From NCBI GenBank assembly GCA_007922195.1, contig ML681997.1, positions 13,516,912 to 13,580,911 on the forward strand: a stretch of 64,000 nt of DNA, written 5' to 3'. A program made the position numbers and the translations under genes. Shown piece by piece: positions 44,375 through 54,535 of this stretch. Each line of letters starts with the position of its first letter. Positions within the stretch are counted from its first letter, which is position 1. This stretch comes from Podocnemis expansa (Eukaryota > Chordata > Testudines > Podocnemididae). The notes under the pieces are model-generated. The model had not been told where the DNA came from and made no database searches. It saw only the letters and a program-made list of their open reading frames with translations.

Positions 44375-45269
44375 CAGGGCTGGATGTTCACAACATTTAT
44401 TAATAGCTAGAGATCCTGTGTCTTCCTCTCTCGCTCTGCTTCACTGCCTGGATTCTGGGGCCCCATTCCTCAACAGGTGTAAGTCAGCATAGCTTCTTTG
44501 AGGTTACTTGCTAAACTGTCCCTGGGACTCTGCTCCTTTTGGACTAAATGGCAAAATTTCCACAGGCTTCAGTACTGCAGGCAAGACCGCCCTTAAGGGG
44601 GGGCAGGAGGGGCAACTGCTCTAGGCCCCACGCTTTGGGGGGCCTCGTGCTTTTGGGGGATCCTACCCAGCCAGCTGGAGTAAGGAAGCAGGGAGCTTCT
44701 TCAAGAGCATCTCCCGCTGGTTAGGGAAGGAGGAAGGGAATTCAGACAGGCAGCCTTTGGTTACAGTGACTCTTGACTTAAGTAGCCACCTTCCCACAAC
44801 TGCTCCCTGAGGGGAAGAGAAAGGGCAAGTGTTGAGATAAAACTTATGGCGCCAGCCCCGGTCAAGCAAATGGGGACAAAGTCAGGAGAATGTCACATCC
44901 CCAACCTTTACAAAAACAGGACCTTCTCTTTGAATTTACATCAGCATCTCCAGAAAGTGTTCGAGTTATTAAAGAACTTTTTTCCTTCTCCATTTAACAA
45001 GACTTTTCAGTCTTCAGGGATGTCTTTTTGAGCAAACTTCTCTGCGCAGATAATGATCTATTATATCTGAGAGAGAAGACCCCAGGCTAGCGCTCATATG
45101 GAAATACTGGGTTTTTAGGCTTAATGGCCATCAATCAACACATTAAAGAAGTTTTTTTGTCCTTCCTTCTGCACTGTAAATAAGCCCCATTGTCAGTGAT
45201 TGCAGTCAGACCACCAGTCCCAAAGCATGGCAGAGAGGAAAGCAGCTGTGGCCATGTGGGTCTAGTTTA
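44375..45269. other. Intergenic upstream of PLD4
   Basis: Contains a short GC-rich stretch at 44575-44660 resembling GC-rich MITE interiors. No gene recognised. The PLD4 promoter should lie at its left edge if exon 1 is right; no TATA box is evident. Confidence 0.35.
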
Positions 45270-45368
45270 CTGAAACGAACAAGGAATCCTGTGGCACTTT
45301 TAAAGACTAACAGATTTATTTAATTGTTAGCTTTTAAAAGTGCCACAAGACTCCTTGTTTGTTTTACA
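45270..45368. repeat. Inverted pair of Penelope terminal repeats
   Basis: ACAAGGAATCCTGTGGCACTTTTAAAGACT meets its inverse AAAAGTGCCACAAGACTCCTTGT across a short AT centre (TTTATTTAAT), forming a long imperfect hairpin. Confidence 0.8.
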
Positions 45369-45609
45369 TCAGGGTATCTGAGAGGAGGCCAAAGGTCCCT
45401 TGTTTCTTCCTCTCATCCTCAAACAGTACCTGAGTTTCATTACTTAGATCACCTGCAAAACAATGAGGAATGTATGAATACATATATTAAAATAAGATGG
45501 AAAAGGAGAGAGTCAGGAAGCATAAAGGAAATAACATACATTAGACAGTTAGAATCCAGTGCTTTAAGGTGAGAGAGGACCTGAATTTATTTCTTGATAT
45601 CATCCAAAA

Positions 45610-45615
<6 letters not shown>

Positions 45616-45645
<30 letters not shown>
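45616..45645. repeat. (CT)15 microsatellite
   Basis: Pure CT dinucleotide run. Confidence 0.95.
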
Positions 45646-45647
<2 letters not shown>

Positions 45648-46044
45648 AGTTTTCAATTTAACAAAAACTTGATCTAAGAAATTATTAAACTTGTAAAATT
45701 GTGTGCCCATCTTGAACAGAAAACCAGAACCACAAAGAAGAGTACCTCCAGATGCTCCTGTCTACTTGGCTGTGAGGTTGATGAAATATCACCATGACAC
45801 ATTCAGTATTGCCTACTCTAAACATTAAAAATAGTCACAAGTCTGGCTTCAATATATCATTAAAACTCACTTAAAAATAGAGAGATGTTTAAAGAAATAA
45901 TAAATGAGGGGGAGCTATTTTCTCTGACTTCTGGGTTTTGAGCCTTTAGGATAAAGTCAGGTCATGTTTCTCTGCTTCTCTCTGCAACTTTTTAGCCTGA
46001 GGGCTAGAAATTTATGATTTTATTAAAGAAAAATTGACACTGCC

Positions 46045-46237
46045 CAGTGTTCCCTCTAAGCTGATGATGCAGCTGAACAAGTTATGGGTGCACAAGTTAT
46101 TGGGGAGCAAGCGGACAGCAGGGAAGAAGCCTGTTGGGGCCTGGAGAACCAGCAGGGAACTTGCTCAGCTGCATCATCAGCTTAGAGCAGCGGTTCCCGA
46201 CCACATGTTGGGAACCACTGGCTTAGAGGGAACATTG
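46045..46237. mobile_element. hAT MITE with long inverted arms, hosting a second hAT
   Basis: CAGTGTTCCCTCTAAGCTG at the left; CAGCTTAGAG and GGAACATTG at the right once the nested insert is removed. Arms continue inwards (CTGATGATGCAGCTGA against TCAGCTGCATCATCAG). Same family as 51879-52065. No clean 8-bp duplication. Confidence 0.8.
46188..46220. mobile_element. 33-bp hAT remnant of two ends only
   Basis: CAGCGGTTCCCGACC and TGTTGGGAACCACTG are inverted ends separated by a few bases, flanked by GCTTAGAG at 46180-46187 and 46221-46228 (exact). Confidence 0.9.
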
Positions 46238-46254
46238 TACTGCAAAGTTTAAAA

Positions 46255-46322
46255 TGGGGGGTGGGGGGGGCTGCACAAACTGATTCGCTCTGGGCCATGC
46301 TCCCCCCTAGGGATGGCCCTGG
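46255..46322. mobile_element. End fragment of a CAGGGCCATC-type hAT MITE
   Basis: G-runs, then CCCTAGGGATGGCCCTG at 46306-46322, the right end of the family seen at 5891-6326. Confidence 0.6.
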
Positions 46323-47625
46323 CTGCAGGATCAGATCCTAGATCAGCACTGAAAGGCTACAGAGAAAGGCTGAGTTTGAAGGCGTGAAAGATTTTCCGTG
46401 TCCACATGAGATGTTCCAGCAGGTTTACTTCATAAATGTCAGCCCTTATTGCACTTAGCACAAGCTCTGAAGGCCCAGGCCTGCAAAGTGCTAGGTAACA
46501 AAGCATGCTGAGTGAGTACCCACAACTCCCATTGCCTTCAATGGGAGCTGATGGGGCTTAGCGTACCCAGCAATTGCTGGCATTTTGCAGGATTGAGCTC
46601 TTTGTGCACTAAAGTTTTAAAAACACCAGAAAAAATCCTGTCCCTGTTGTAGCAAAGGCAAGACTTCCATACAACTTCATTTGGCCCAGGTCTTAGACCA
46701 CCACTCCCATTCCATCATAGGTGTTTCTATTAAAACAGAGATAAAAGAGGCTAACTCAAGGCACAGACTCAGTGCCACACACAGCAGCAGATGTTAGAGC
46801 CAGCCACTCTGTTCTGAATATATATGAGAGGTGAAATCCTGGCTCTGCTGAAGTTTATGACGGAGTACCCCTTGATTTCAACAGGAGCCAGGGTTTCTCC
46901 CCTAGTGCAACACATCCCATTACTGAGAGCTGTGTGCAAGGCTTACTTCTGATCACCTCTAGTGCTAGAGTAATCCTACATCCACTTATTTATTAACATC
47001 CTCCCTCGTTTATCAAACAACATACTGGAACTTTTGACATCAGTGATTCCTGCTGTCTTCATGTGGCCAAAGACTCCTGATGCTGCAATTGCAAAAGATG
47101 ACAGTGAACAGCCTAGTTACAAATGTGCATTCCTTTCAGATCCAGATCACCCAGGACACCACCCTGTAATTAGGTTGCCTCTTTCGGCAATGAAAAGCAA
47201 CTTCATCAGCAAGTCTGTAGCCCAGATTTTACAGGAGCACAACTTGAGGCATGGGGGGGGGGCTGGTTTTCAGAAAGTGTTGACCACCTTCAGATACCTT
47301 GGATGTAGTCTCATGCTAAAGTTTCCAACAGCATGAGTCACATATGGAAAATCTTGGCCATCTTCTTACCGCCAGGAGCACCAGACATCAGGGAGTCCAG
47401 AAGGTTGTTGCCACCAGTATCCAGGAAATGGGATTTCTCTTCCCCAGGGCTGGCTCTGTCCACCTGCAGTTCTGATGGAAATATGCCCTCCTGCTTTTCA
47501 GCTCTCTGTGGCCTAGCTTTCCTCTCCTTATTTGATCTCCCATTCACTTCTTCCAACTCTGCACTTCTAATCTTAGCCTTTGCTGGTTTCCCTCCTCCCT
47601 TGCCAGTTGGCAAGGTCCAAAGGGA
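46323..47625. other. Intergenic, nothing recognised
   Basis: A 100-codon plus frame at 47034-47336 lacks motifs I recognise and lies among stops; I do not call a gene. Confidence 0.35.
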
Positions 47626-47629
47626 TAGC

Positions 47630-47805
47630 TGTGTTAGTCTCATTCAGCAAAACAAACAGGGAGTCCTGTAGCACTTTTCAAGACTAACAGATTTATTTAT
47701 CGCATGAGTATTTGTGGGAGAAAATCCCACTGTGAAGATGATGGAAATTGCAGAATGGGGGGAAAAATAAATGCAGGGAAGTGTAAGTCATGGGAACAGG
47801 TCACA
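47630..47805 (-). mobile_element. Penelope-derived repeat
   Basis: Minus orientation: the hairpin GTGGGATTTTCTCCCAC at about 47731-47715 is followed by AAATACTCATGCGATAAATA, and CTGTTAGTCTTGAAAAGTGC leads to the terminal ACTAACACAGCTATCCC motif. Confidence 0.7.
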
Positions 47806-48528
47806 CTGTGCATGTCTTTCTACAGAAACTCCTCTCACTTTTAGAAACCATCCTTTTCACTTTAGTGCATGGCTGACATGCTCTGTCCCTCTGACATGCA
47901 AGACAGGACCCTACTTCTCTGGGGACAAGACAATATGTTAGAAGATGTTACGGGGAGGTTTGTTAAACAGAAACTGCTGTGTTAAAATGCTTCTGTTGCC
48001 ATCAATAATTGATAAAGATATTGCAACTGTTTTAGATTATCAACCCTCCCCCCCAAAGACAATTTGATTTTGTGGAGCTGGTACCTGAATGACTCCATGA
48101 GAAGCATAGGTAAGAAGGGAAGGCAAAAGAGCCTGTTTCCATCCCGCTACTGTCCCACTCCTATCATTTATGGGGCAGGGCTCCTCTTGTGAGTAACCCA
48201 TAATTCATCAGGGCTCAGGACACAGCGGAAGCTGATTAGAGGCCTCCTTTATGTTCTTTCCCACTTTGCTGGTAGCTGGTTTTAGTGGGGCACTGCTAAA
48301 GTCTGCCCCTCCCCGGCCCAAGATGCATTCAACCTAAAAGCTGCAGTAAACAGCTGAAAAATGCAACTTCTGCTCAGTGCATCTTCCTGAAAACAAAGTG
48401 TCAGTCTTCTCACTTCTTTTAAAAAGCACCTGCTCCACCCACCCCACCCTCCAGGGTTCCTTGTGACAAAGCAACATGATGCAGCTGAGAAGCGCAGATT
48501 AGAAAAGGAGGTGTGCGAAGAGAGACAC
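47806..48528. other. Intergenic, nothing recognised
   Basis: Unique-looking sequence. Confidence 0.4.
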
Positions 48529-48598
48529 CTTCAATCAATCAATCAATCAAATAAATCATAGGGCTGGAAGGGACCTCATGAGATCATCGAGTCCAACT
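48529..48598 (-). mobile_element. SINE tail fragment
   Basis: (ATTG)n-type tail and GGACTCGATGATCTCATGAG on the minus strand, as in 19983-20106, but the tRNA head is missing: the sequence stops where the next element begins at 48599. Confidence 0.8.
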
Positions 48599-49092
48599 CA
48601 GGGGCAGATTATTAGAGGCCTATGGAGCCCCCCTCCGCCTTGCCAGCACTGGAGGGGGGAGAAGCATGGGACCAGCCAGAGGTCGGGCTCCATGCTCTTG
48701 CTCTGCCCTGGACTGGCTTGTACATCGTTGGGGGTGAGGTGAGCTGACGTGACTGGTTGCTCTGCTCCTGGGGCAAGGCTGGCTGGTGTGCAGTATGGCC
48801 TCCAATGCAGCCCAAAATCCAAACTGGAAGCTGCACTGCTTTGGACTCGATGATCTCATGAGGTCCCATCCAACACTATGATTCAATTCAATTCAATTTG
48901 CCAGCTGGCCCCACCAGCCCTGGGGCTGAGCAGCTGGGCCAGGGCCAGCCGTGGCCCCACGATCCCCCAAGCACCAGCCTGCCTGCAGGGGGGCCAGGGC
49001 CCTAGCTTAGAAGGGGGGGATGCGGGGCCCAGGCAAGAGGACAGCTCTGGTATGGGAGGCCTAGGGGTCCAGTGGCCACTAATCTGCCACTG
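48599..49092. mobile_element. hAT-like GC-rich element enclosing an opposite SINE tail
   Basis: CAGGGGCAGATTATTAGAGG at the left and TAATCTGCCACTG at the right are inverted ends; the flanks GTCCAACT and GAGACTTT do not match. 48838-48896 is a plus-strand SINE tail (GGACTCGATGATCTCATGAG, then ATTCA repeats). It may be two elements rather than one. Confidence 0.5.
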
Positions 49093-49679
49093 GAGACTTT
49101 TTCTCCATGGGGAACATACCCATCAGTCTGTGGCCAGCCACTTAAATATAGCAGCCCCAGTGCAAGTATGCCTAAGCAAAACTGTAATCTGGGCCCATGG
49201 TGCTTTCCCCAGTTTGATATCAAAGTGTGCTTTACACATGCAAACTGCAGCTTTCCTTGTCTACACCAGAGTTTGGAGAGAGACAACCTCTCACGTGGCT
49301 GACAGAGATGCCAGAATTTGGGCAGATTCCCACTGGAGTCAGAGAGCAAATCCTTCTTCTGACTCCAAGTGTGCTCTTGTTGGTAGGTCCAGATCAGAAG
49401 TGCTATGGTGATACAGATGTGCCACCGTAGTCCCCTGTGCTACTGTGACTGAATGGGTTGTTCTGTCGCAATAGTAAATCTACCACCCCAAGAGGTGGTA
49501 ACTAAATGGACAGAACCTAGCTGTCTTTATGCCAGGTCTTCGGTCAGCTTTATATTAGACAGGGCTTGACATTTTTCCCTGCTGAGTGACATAGTTAAAT
49601 AAGAGATAGAGTGCACAAACATGCTGGGGGCATTGTTTGCTCCTTTGGTAACAAGATTATTTGTTAAAATTAAATAATG
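49093..49679. other. Intergenic, nothing recognised
   Basis: No element or gene identified. Long frames at 48878-49411 run from the GC-rich element into this stretch and are not supported by any motif. Confidence 0.35.
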
Positions 49680-49830
49680 GCTGCAACCAATTTCATCAGA
49701 TGCATCTGATGGGGTGGATTGCAGCCCATGAAAGCTTATACCCAAAGAAATTTGCTAGTCTTTAAGATGCCACAGGACTTAGGTTGTTTTTGTTACATGC
49801 AGACTAACACGGCTACCCCTCTGAAGATTA
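49680..49830 (+). mobile_element. Penelope-derived repeat with near-complete hammerhead-like core
   Basis: CTGATGG at 49706-49712, hairpin about 49714-49729 (GTGGA...CCCAT), GAAAGC at 49730-49735, then TTTGCTAGTCTTTAAGATGC and terminal ACTAACACGGCTACCCC. Confidence 0.75.
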
Positions 49831-50405
49831 TTTGTTGTTGTTTCTTTAAATACAAATAAAAAGCGGGATTACTTGTAAGAAGCGAGGGTATGCCAGCAGC
49901 TATGCACTTTTCTGGCTTCCTTTGCTCTGCCGCTGCTGTTCAGAAATCTAAATATTGACTTCTGTTTCATTTAAAATATCCAGTCTTGACTTCTGTTGGT
50001 TCTGTAGGGTGTGATCCTGAGACGCCACCACTTCAGGTCTCTCAAACAGTCTGAGTTCTCTACCCAACCTCTGCCCAGCCCATCTAAATCTGTCATCTTG
50101 TCACCTAAATCAGGCAACTGGTCATCAGCAGGCAGCTGTACTAAGTGCCACTGCCTGTTGGTATCTCTCCTGGCTCTCTCAGAGCCCCACATGTAGCAAC
50201 ATCTGACCACAAAGCCTGAGTCATAAGGATCCTGCTGTTAATATAATAATTTGCTATGCCTGTGTTCTCAAAAAAAAAAAAGAGAGAGACCATGCATGGT
50301 CCTCCCCATCTTTACTTGGCAATGTCCAATGTAAGTGATTAAACCCATGTGCAAATTGCATTCCTGTAAGAGATCAACAGTTTAGAATTTGAGGTCAATG
50401 ATAAG
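49831..50405. other. Intergenic, nothing recognised
   Basis: An A-run with (AG)n occurs at 50269-50288. No gene recognised. Confidence 0.4.
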
Positions 50406-50609
50406 CAGTGTTTCCCAATGAGTGTGTCATAGCACACAGGTGTGCCCTCAGGCCTGAGCAGGTGTGCCATGGAAAATTTGGAAAACTACTCAGACTTGGA
50501 TTGGCTCATGAATATTCATGAGTTCATTTGGCAACTATATGGTGGTGTGCCTTAAGATAATTAAAGGCATCAAGATGTGCCATGGCAGAGAAAAGGGTGG
50601 GAAGCGCTG
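50406..50609. mobile_element. hAT MITE, short relative of 20935-22071
   Basis: Ends CAGTGTTTCCCA and TGGGAAGCGCTG; flanks ATGATAAG (50398-50405) and ATGATGAG (50610-50617), 7 of 8. 204 bp. Confidence 0.85.
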
Positions 50610-50924
50610 ATGATGAGTTTAGGAATTTCTTTTTTATGGACTGATCCTGGAAACCCCAAAGATGGGAGTAATACACAATCCCCCTGGGTTACTCCTGTAA
50701 GATCACAGGGGGGAAATCAGGCTGTATATTTGTCTCACACAGGCCAGGAAGGGCTGAAAGAGTAATGTAGGATTTCAGCTGACATCTGTACTCAGCAGTA
50801 AGCTGTACGGATAGCTGCCTCTGCCTTTCACCAGGTAAGAGAGGAACCTGAATGATATGACCACCATTGAATGAATAGTTTTGGTAGCAGTTTCAGCAAA
50901 CCCTTATTTTTAAAAGCAATGAAA

Positions 50925-51115
50925 GCCCTGTGGCACCTTAGAGACTAAGAAATTTCTTTGGGCATAAGCTTTTGTGGGCTGCAGCACACTTCATCAGATG
51001 TATGAATAGGTTGCAGTCCATGGAAACTTATGCCTGAAGAAGTTTGTTAGTCTTTATGGCGCATAGGACTTTCATTGTTTTGACTACACACAGACTAACT
51101 CGGTTAGCCCTCTGG
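50925..51115. mobile_element. Penelope-derived repeats, inverted pair
   Basis: The first half is minus-oriented (CTGATGA at 50997-50991, then CAAAAGCTTATGCCC) and the second half plus-oriented (GGTTGCAGTCCATGGAAACT, TTTGTTAGTCTTTATGGCGC, ACTAACTCGGTTAGCCC). Confidence 0.75.
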
Positions 51116-51660
51116 ATCCTATATTTAATTTCCTGCAGTCAAGATTTATTAAAAATGAATTAAATGGCTGCCCGTTTGATTTCAAAGGGCACTTTGCAGT
51201 GTTTAGAAGACTTGGAAATATTGCTCAGTGTTGCAAGGTCAAGATGTGGAGAGAGTAGATGGTAAAGAAATGATGGACTATTGTCGGGGATGTTAGTGTC
51301 TTTCTCTGTGAAAGAAGGTGTTAGGCAAAATACTCTAGGAGAGCTAGAAGACATTCTTAATGTGGCAGGAACATTCAACAAAGATTATTGCCAGTGAAAA
51401 AAGCCAAATCAAGTAAAATTTCCAGTTCTCAGAGGCCAAAGGCAGACAGACTCCCATTCATTTCAGCTGAGCTTTGCATCAGGCTCTAAATACATCAAAA
51501 ATGGGATTAATTTTTGCAATACTTTGATTTGTTGCTGGACTAACTCATCACATGTTGCATCTACCACACGTTCCATCATTCTGCTTTGCTGAGAAACTTG
51601 GGCGTGGCAGAGGAAGCAGAAACAAAGTTCCACTTCTGTATTTATCACTGAAGTGATCAT

Positions 51661-52112
51661 TGAAGACAAGAATCAATGGGCTTAAATTACAGCAAGGGAG
51701 GTTTAGGTTGGATATTAGGAAAAAATTCCTGTCAGGGTAATTAATCACTAGAATAAGTTGACTAGACAGGTTGCGGAATCTCCATCACTCAAAGTTTTTA
51801 ATGGCAGGTTAGACAAGCACCTGTCAGGGATGGTTTAAGATGGTATTTGGTCCTGCCATGAATGCAGGGAGTGGACTCCACTGTTCCCTCTAAGGTGTGC
51901 GCATGTGCAGGCGCACATAGCTCATGAAACCTGCGCACACAACAAAATAAAGCCTGCACAAAAAAATCAGCAGTGCTAATATTAGTGCACGCAAAGAATA
52001 CTTTTTATGCACGCAAAGAATTTTTTTTTCCACACACAACCAATGAAAAATTAGAGGGAACATTGGTGGACTCTATGATCTCTCATGGTCCTTTCCATTT
52101 TCTATGATTCTA
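51661..52112 (+). pseudogene. CR1 3' end, split by a hAT MITE
   Basis: TTTAGGTTGGATATTAGGAA and GGTTGCGGAATCTCCATCA correspond to the end of CR1 ORF2; the tail GTGGACTCTATGATCTCTC and TTTTCTATGATTCT resumes after the insert. Confidence 0.9.
51879..52065. mobile_element. hAT MITE nested in CR1, exact target duplication
   Basis: CACTGTTCCCTCTAAGG ... TTAGAGGGAACATTG, flanked by GTGGACTC at 51871-51878 and 52066-52073. The interior alternates GCGCACA and TGCACGCAAAGAAT words. Confidence 0.93.
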
Positions 52113-52300
52113 AGAAGTTCCAGGTGGGCAGCACTACTGCAGTTGTAAGAGACACCAGTTATAGTTGTTGCTCTCCAGCAATATGATCCTTCATGTTTGC
52201 TATTACAAGGGACAGTGTAAAACCAACAGTTTAATTCTCTGAATATTTCCCCATATAACAAACACACTTTGGCAACGTATGTCACATGATAAAAGAATGA

Positions 52301-52306
52301 TTTATT
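52301..52306 (-). terminator. CEP170B: Candidate CEP170B poly(A) signal
   Basis: AATAAA on the minus strand, with GT-rich AAGTGTGTTTGTT about 35 nt downstream, a good cleavage context. It is the most distal strong site before repeats resume. Internal signals (for example 53555-53550) may also be used. Confidence 0.5.
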
Positions 52307-53264
52307 AGAGAAATTTTATGATAAAATTATATAAAATAACAATTTATCTTTAAAGACTTCCACAATATCACCTTGGAACAAAATGTACAGATACTGTCTA
52401 TAATCCAAACAAAATAAATTACTATTCAAAAAACAAGAGGGAAAAATAGGGTGGGAGAATTCTGAATCAAAATTATACACAAGATTTTAAGAGGAGGGTG
52501 TAGGGAAAAAAAGAGTGAGACAGTCATTTATCAATTCAAGTTATACAAATGTGTTTCAGCTTTATTCCCAGATGGTTTGCATTTGTGTTGCATGCAAATG
52601 GAATGATCCAGTGAACACTTTAGAACAGCAGAATCAGCAGCGTAACAATGGCAGATAGGCACACTTCAGCACAGGGCACACCAAAAGGAAACACGTAGTT
52701 ACCTCATTTTTTTTTGCAAAATCAATACACATTTGCTCAAGTTTAAAAATATCTAGTGTGATCTGCAAAATGAAGAAAAACTAGTAGAATCTTGCACTTT
52801 TATATTTTAAATACTTTGTTTTCAGTAGGCTGTATGTAAACATTCTGTAAGGTTTTTATTTATTAAAATATTCAAGGATGACTTAGGCTTTGTTCACACT
52901 CACAGCATTGCCACAACACCTAGACACACTTCAGCTCTGACTCGCAAAGCACTGATGCATTCTCCCAGGAATTTACATTCATTCCATCATCATAAAATCC
53001 CAAGAATTTAACATTTGAAAACAATCGAAATGAGAGCACAGTTTTCAAGTATAGTAAAAAGAACTATGCTGGGATTTTCCAAGGTGCCTATTGAGCGTTA
53101 GCACCCATATCCCAGTAAAGTTCAACAGGTGCTGGGTGCCTGACTCCCTTAGACTTCTTTGAAAATGCCAGCCTAATTTTTTAAACAGAACAAATCTGAA
53201 AACATTGTCTCTGAATGACTACTGAGTCAGTGAAACAGCAATCAGTCTCAGTGAATGTTTAGCC

Positions 53265-53438
53265 CAGTGGTTCTCAGCCACTGTCAGGACACATTACACT
53301 GTTGACACAGCGGTAAGTGTGTCATGGAGAGCCAGGGATAGCTGGATTCAGCTTGGAGAGGGCAGGTGGGCGGGCAGGGCTGATGTGTCCTGTAAGCTTG
53401 GTCGTGTGTCATGACCTGCAAAATGTTGAGAACCACTG
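53265..53438. mobile_element. hAT MITE in the CEP170B 3' UTR
   Basis: Inverted ends CAGTGGTTCTCAGCC and GTTGAGAACCACTG; the 8-bp flanks do not match, so the element is old or its ends are shifted. Confidence 0.7.
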
Positions 53439-54076
53439 GAAGCCTGACTCAATGCCCACTGAAGTCAATAGGAATATTTTCACTGACTCTAATGAGATCA
53501 GACCCTAAATGCCTGTGACATTCACATCAGAACTGTACACAGGCTTCTTTTTATTTTTGTCACATAGAGTACTGGTTATAAGACCGAACCGTGGCTAACT
53601 GTTTATGTGGCTTGCTCTTTGGCTTAATTATAAAAGACAAATGCAGAATGAGGTATACTTCAGAATTAGGTAAGTACCTCAAACATTTATGTCACATTTC
53701 AGCACTCAAATGATTGCGTAATAAGACTGCAATTAAGACAGTCTTGAAAAAGCTCTCAACAGGAGCTTCATGCTGCAAATAGCAAGTGATTCAGTGTGAA
53801 ACAGAAGCAGGTTGCATTTTTCCCTACCCCAAGACCAATGATTTGAGAGATTCATTATTGCAGTTTTATTTCTAATTGCATCTAAAAAATACCACATTTC
53901 TGGGTTTACTCAACCTGCAGTGAAGATATTTGGCTAAAAAAGAGCAGAGAAGCAACAAAGGGAGAAAATTCATCTCCGACAGGTCACTTCACCAAAGCAG
54001 AAACTAGTAAGTTTCCGAGTGAAAGTAACTGGAATTCACATCAAGGATATCTTGTCAAGAAACAAAACCACTAGAC

Positions 54077-54257
54077 AAGTTCCAGAGTGGTTGCCATGTT
54101 AGTTTAACTTAACAAAACAAACAAGGAGTCCTAGAGTATACTCGTGAGGACGGGAAATAAGGTAAATATAAATAAAATCTGACACTGATGAAACAAACAA
54201 GGAATCCTCCTTTGATTTACTGAGCTAGACTGACATGTCTACCTCTCTGGAACTTGT
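54077..54257. repeat. Inverted pair of Penelope terminal repeats in the 3' UTR
   Basis: AAGTTCCAGAGTGGTTGCCA at the left is the near-inverse of GACATGTCTACCTCTCTGGA at the right; ACAAACAAGGAGTCCT and ACAAACAAGGAATCCT lie between. Confidence 0.65.
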
Positions 54258-54289
54258 CACCATGTATGTGGATGAGAACTCATAAGAAT

Positions 54290-54535
54290 AGCCATACTGG
54301 GTCAGACCAATGGTCCAGCTAGCCCAGTATCCTGTTGTCTGACAGTGGCCAATGTCAGCTGCTTCAGAGGGAATGAACAGAACAAGTAATCATTAAGTGA
54401 TCCATCCCGTGTTGCCCGTTTCCAACTTCTGGCAAACTCCAACAAATACCTATCTACTTCAAATCTGTAATTAATGAGTTGATTCCTTATGTTGCTAACT
54501 CCCTTCAACTTCCAATGGGCTTTAGTCAGCACCTT
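54290..54535 (+). repeat. Sauropsid-type interspersed repeat, class unknown
   Basis: CATACTGGGTCAGACCAATG, AGCCCAGTATCCTGT and GAGGGAATGAACAGAACAAG belong to a repeat I know to be common in turtle sequence; I cannot assign its class. Confidence 0.55.

Noticed and set aside
47034..47336. Possible small gene of 100 codons
   Set aside because: No splice context, domain or similarity recognised; one such frame is expected by chance.
48878..49411. 177-codon plus-strand frame
   Set aside because: Begins in a SINE tail and runs through a GC-rich element; no domain recognised.
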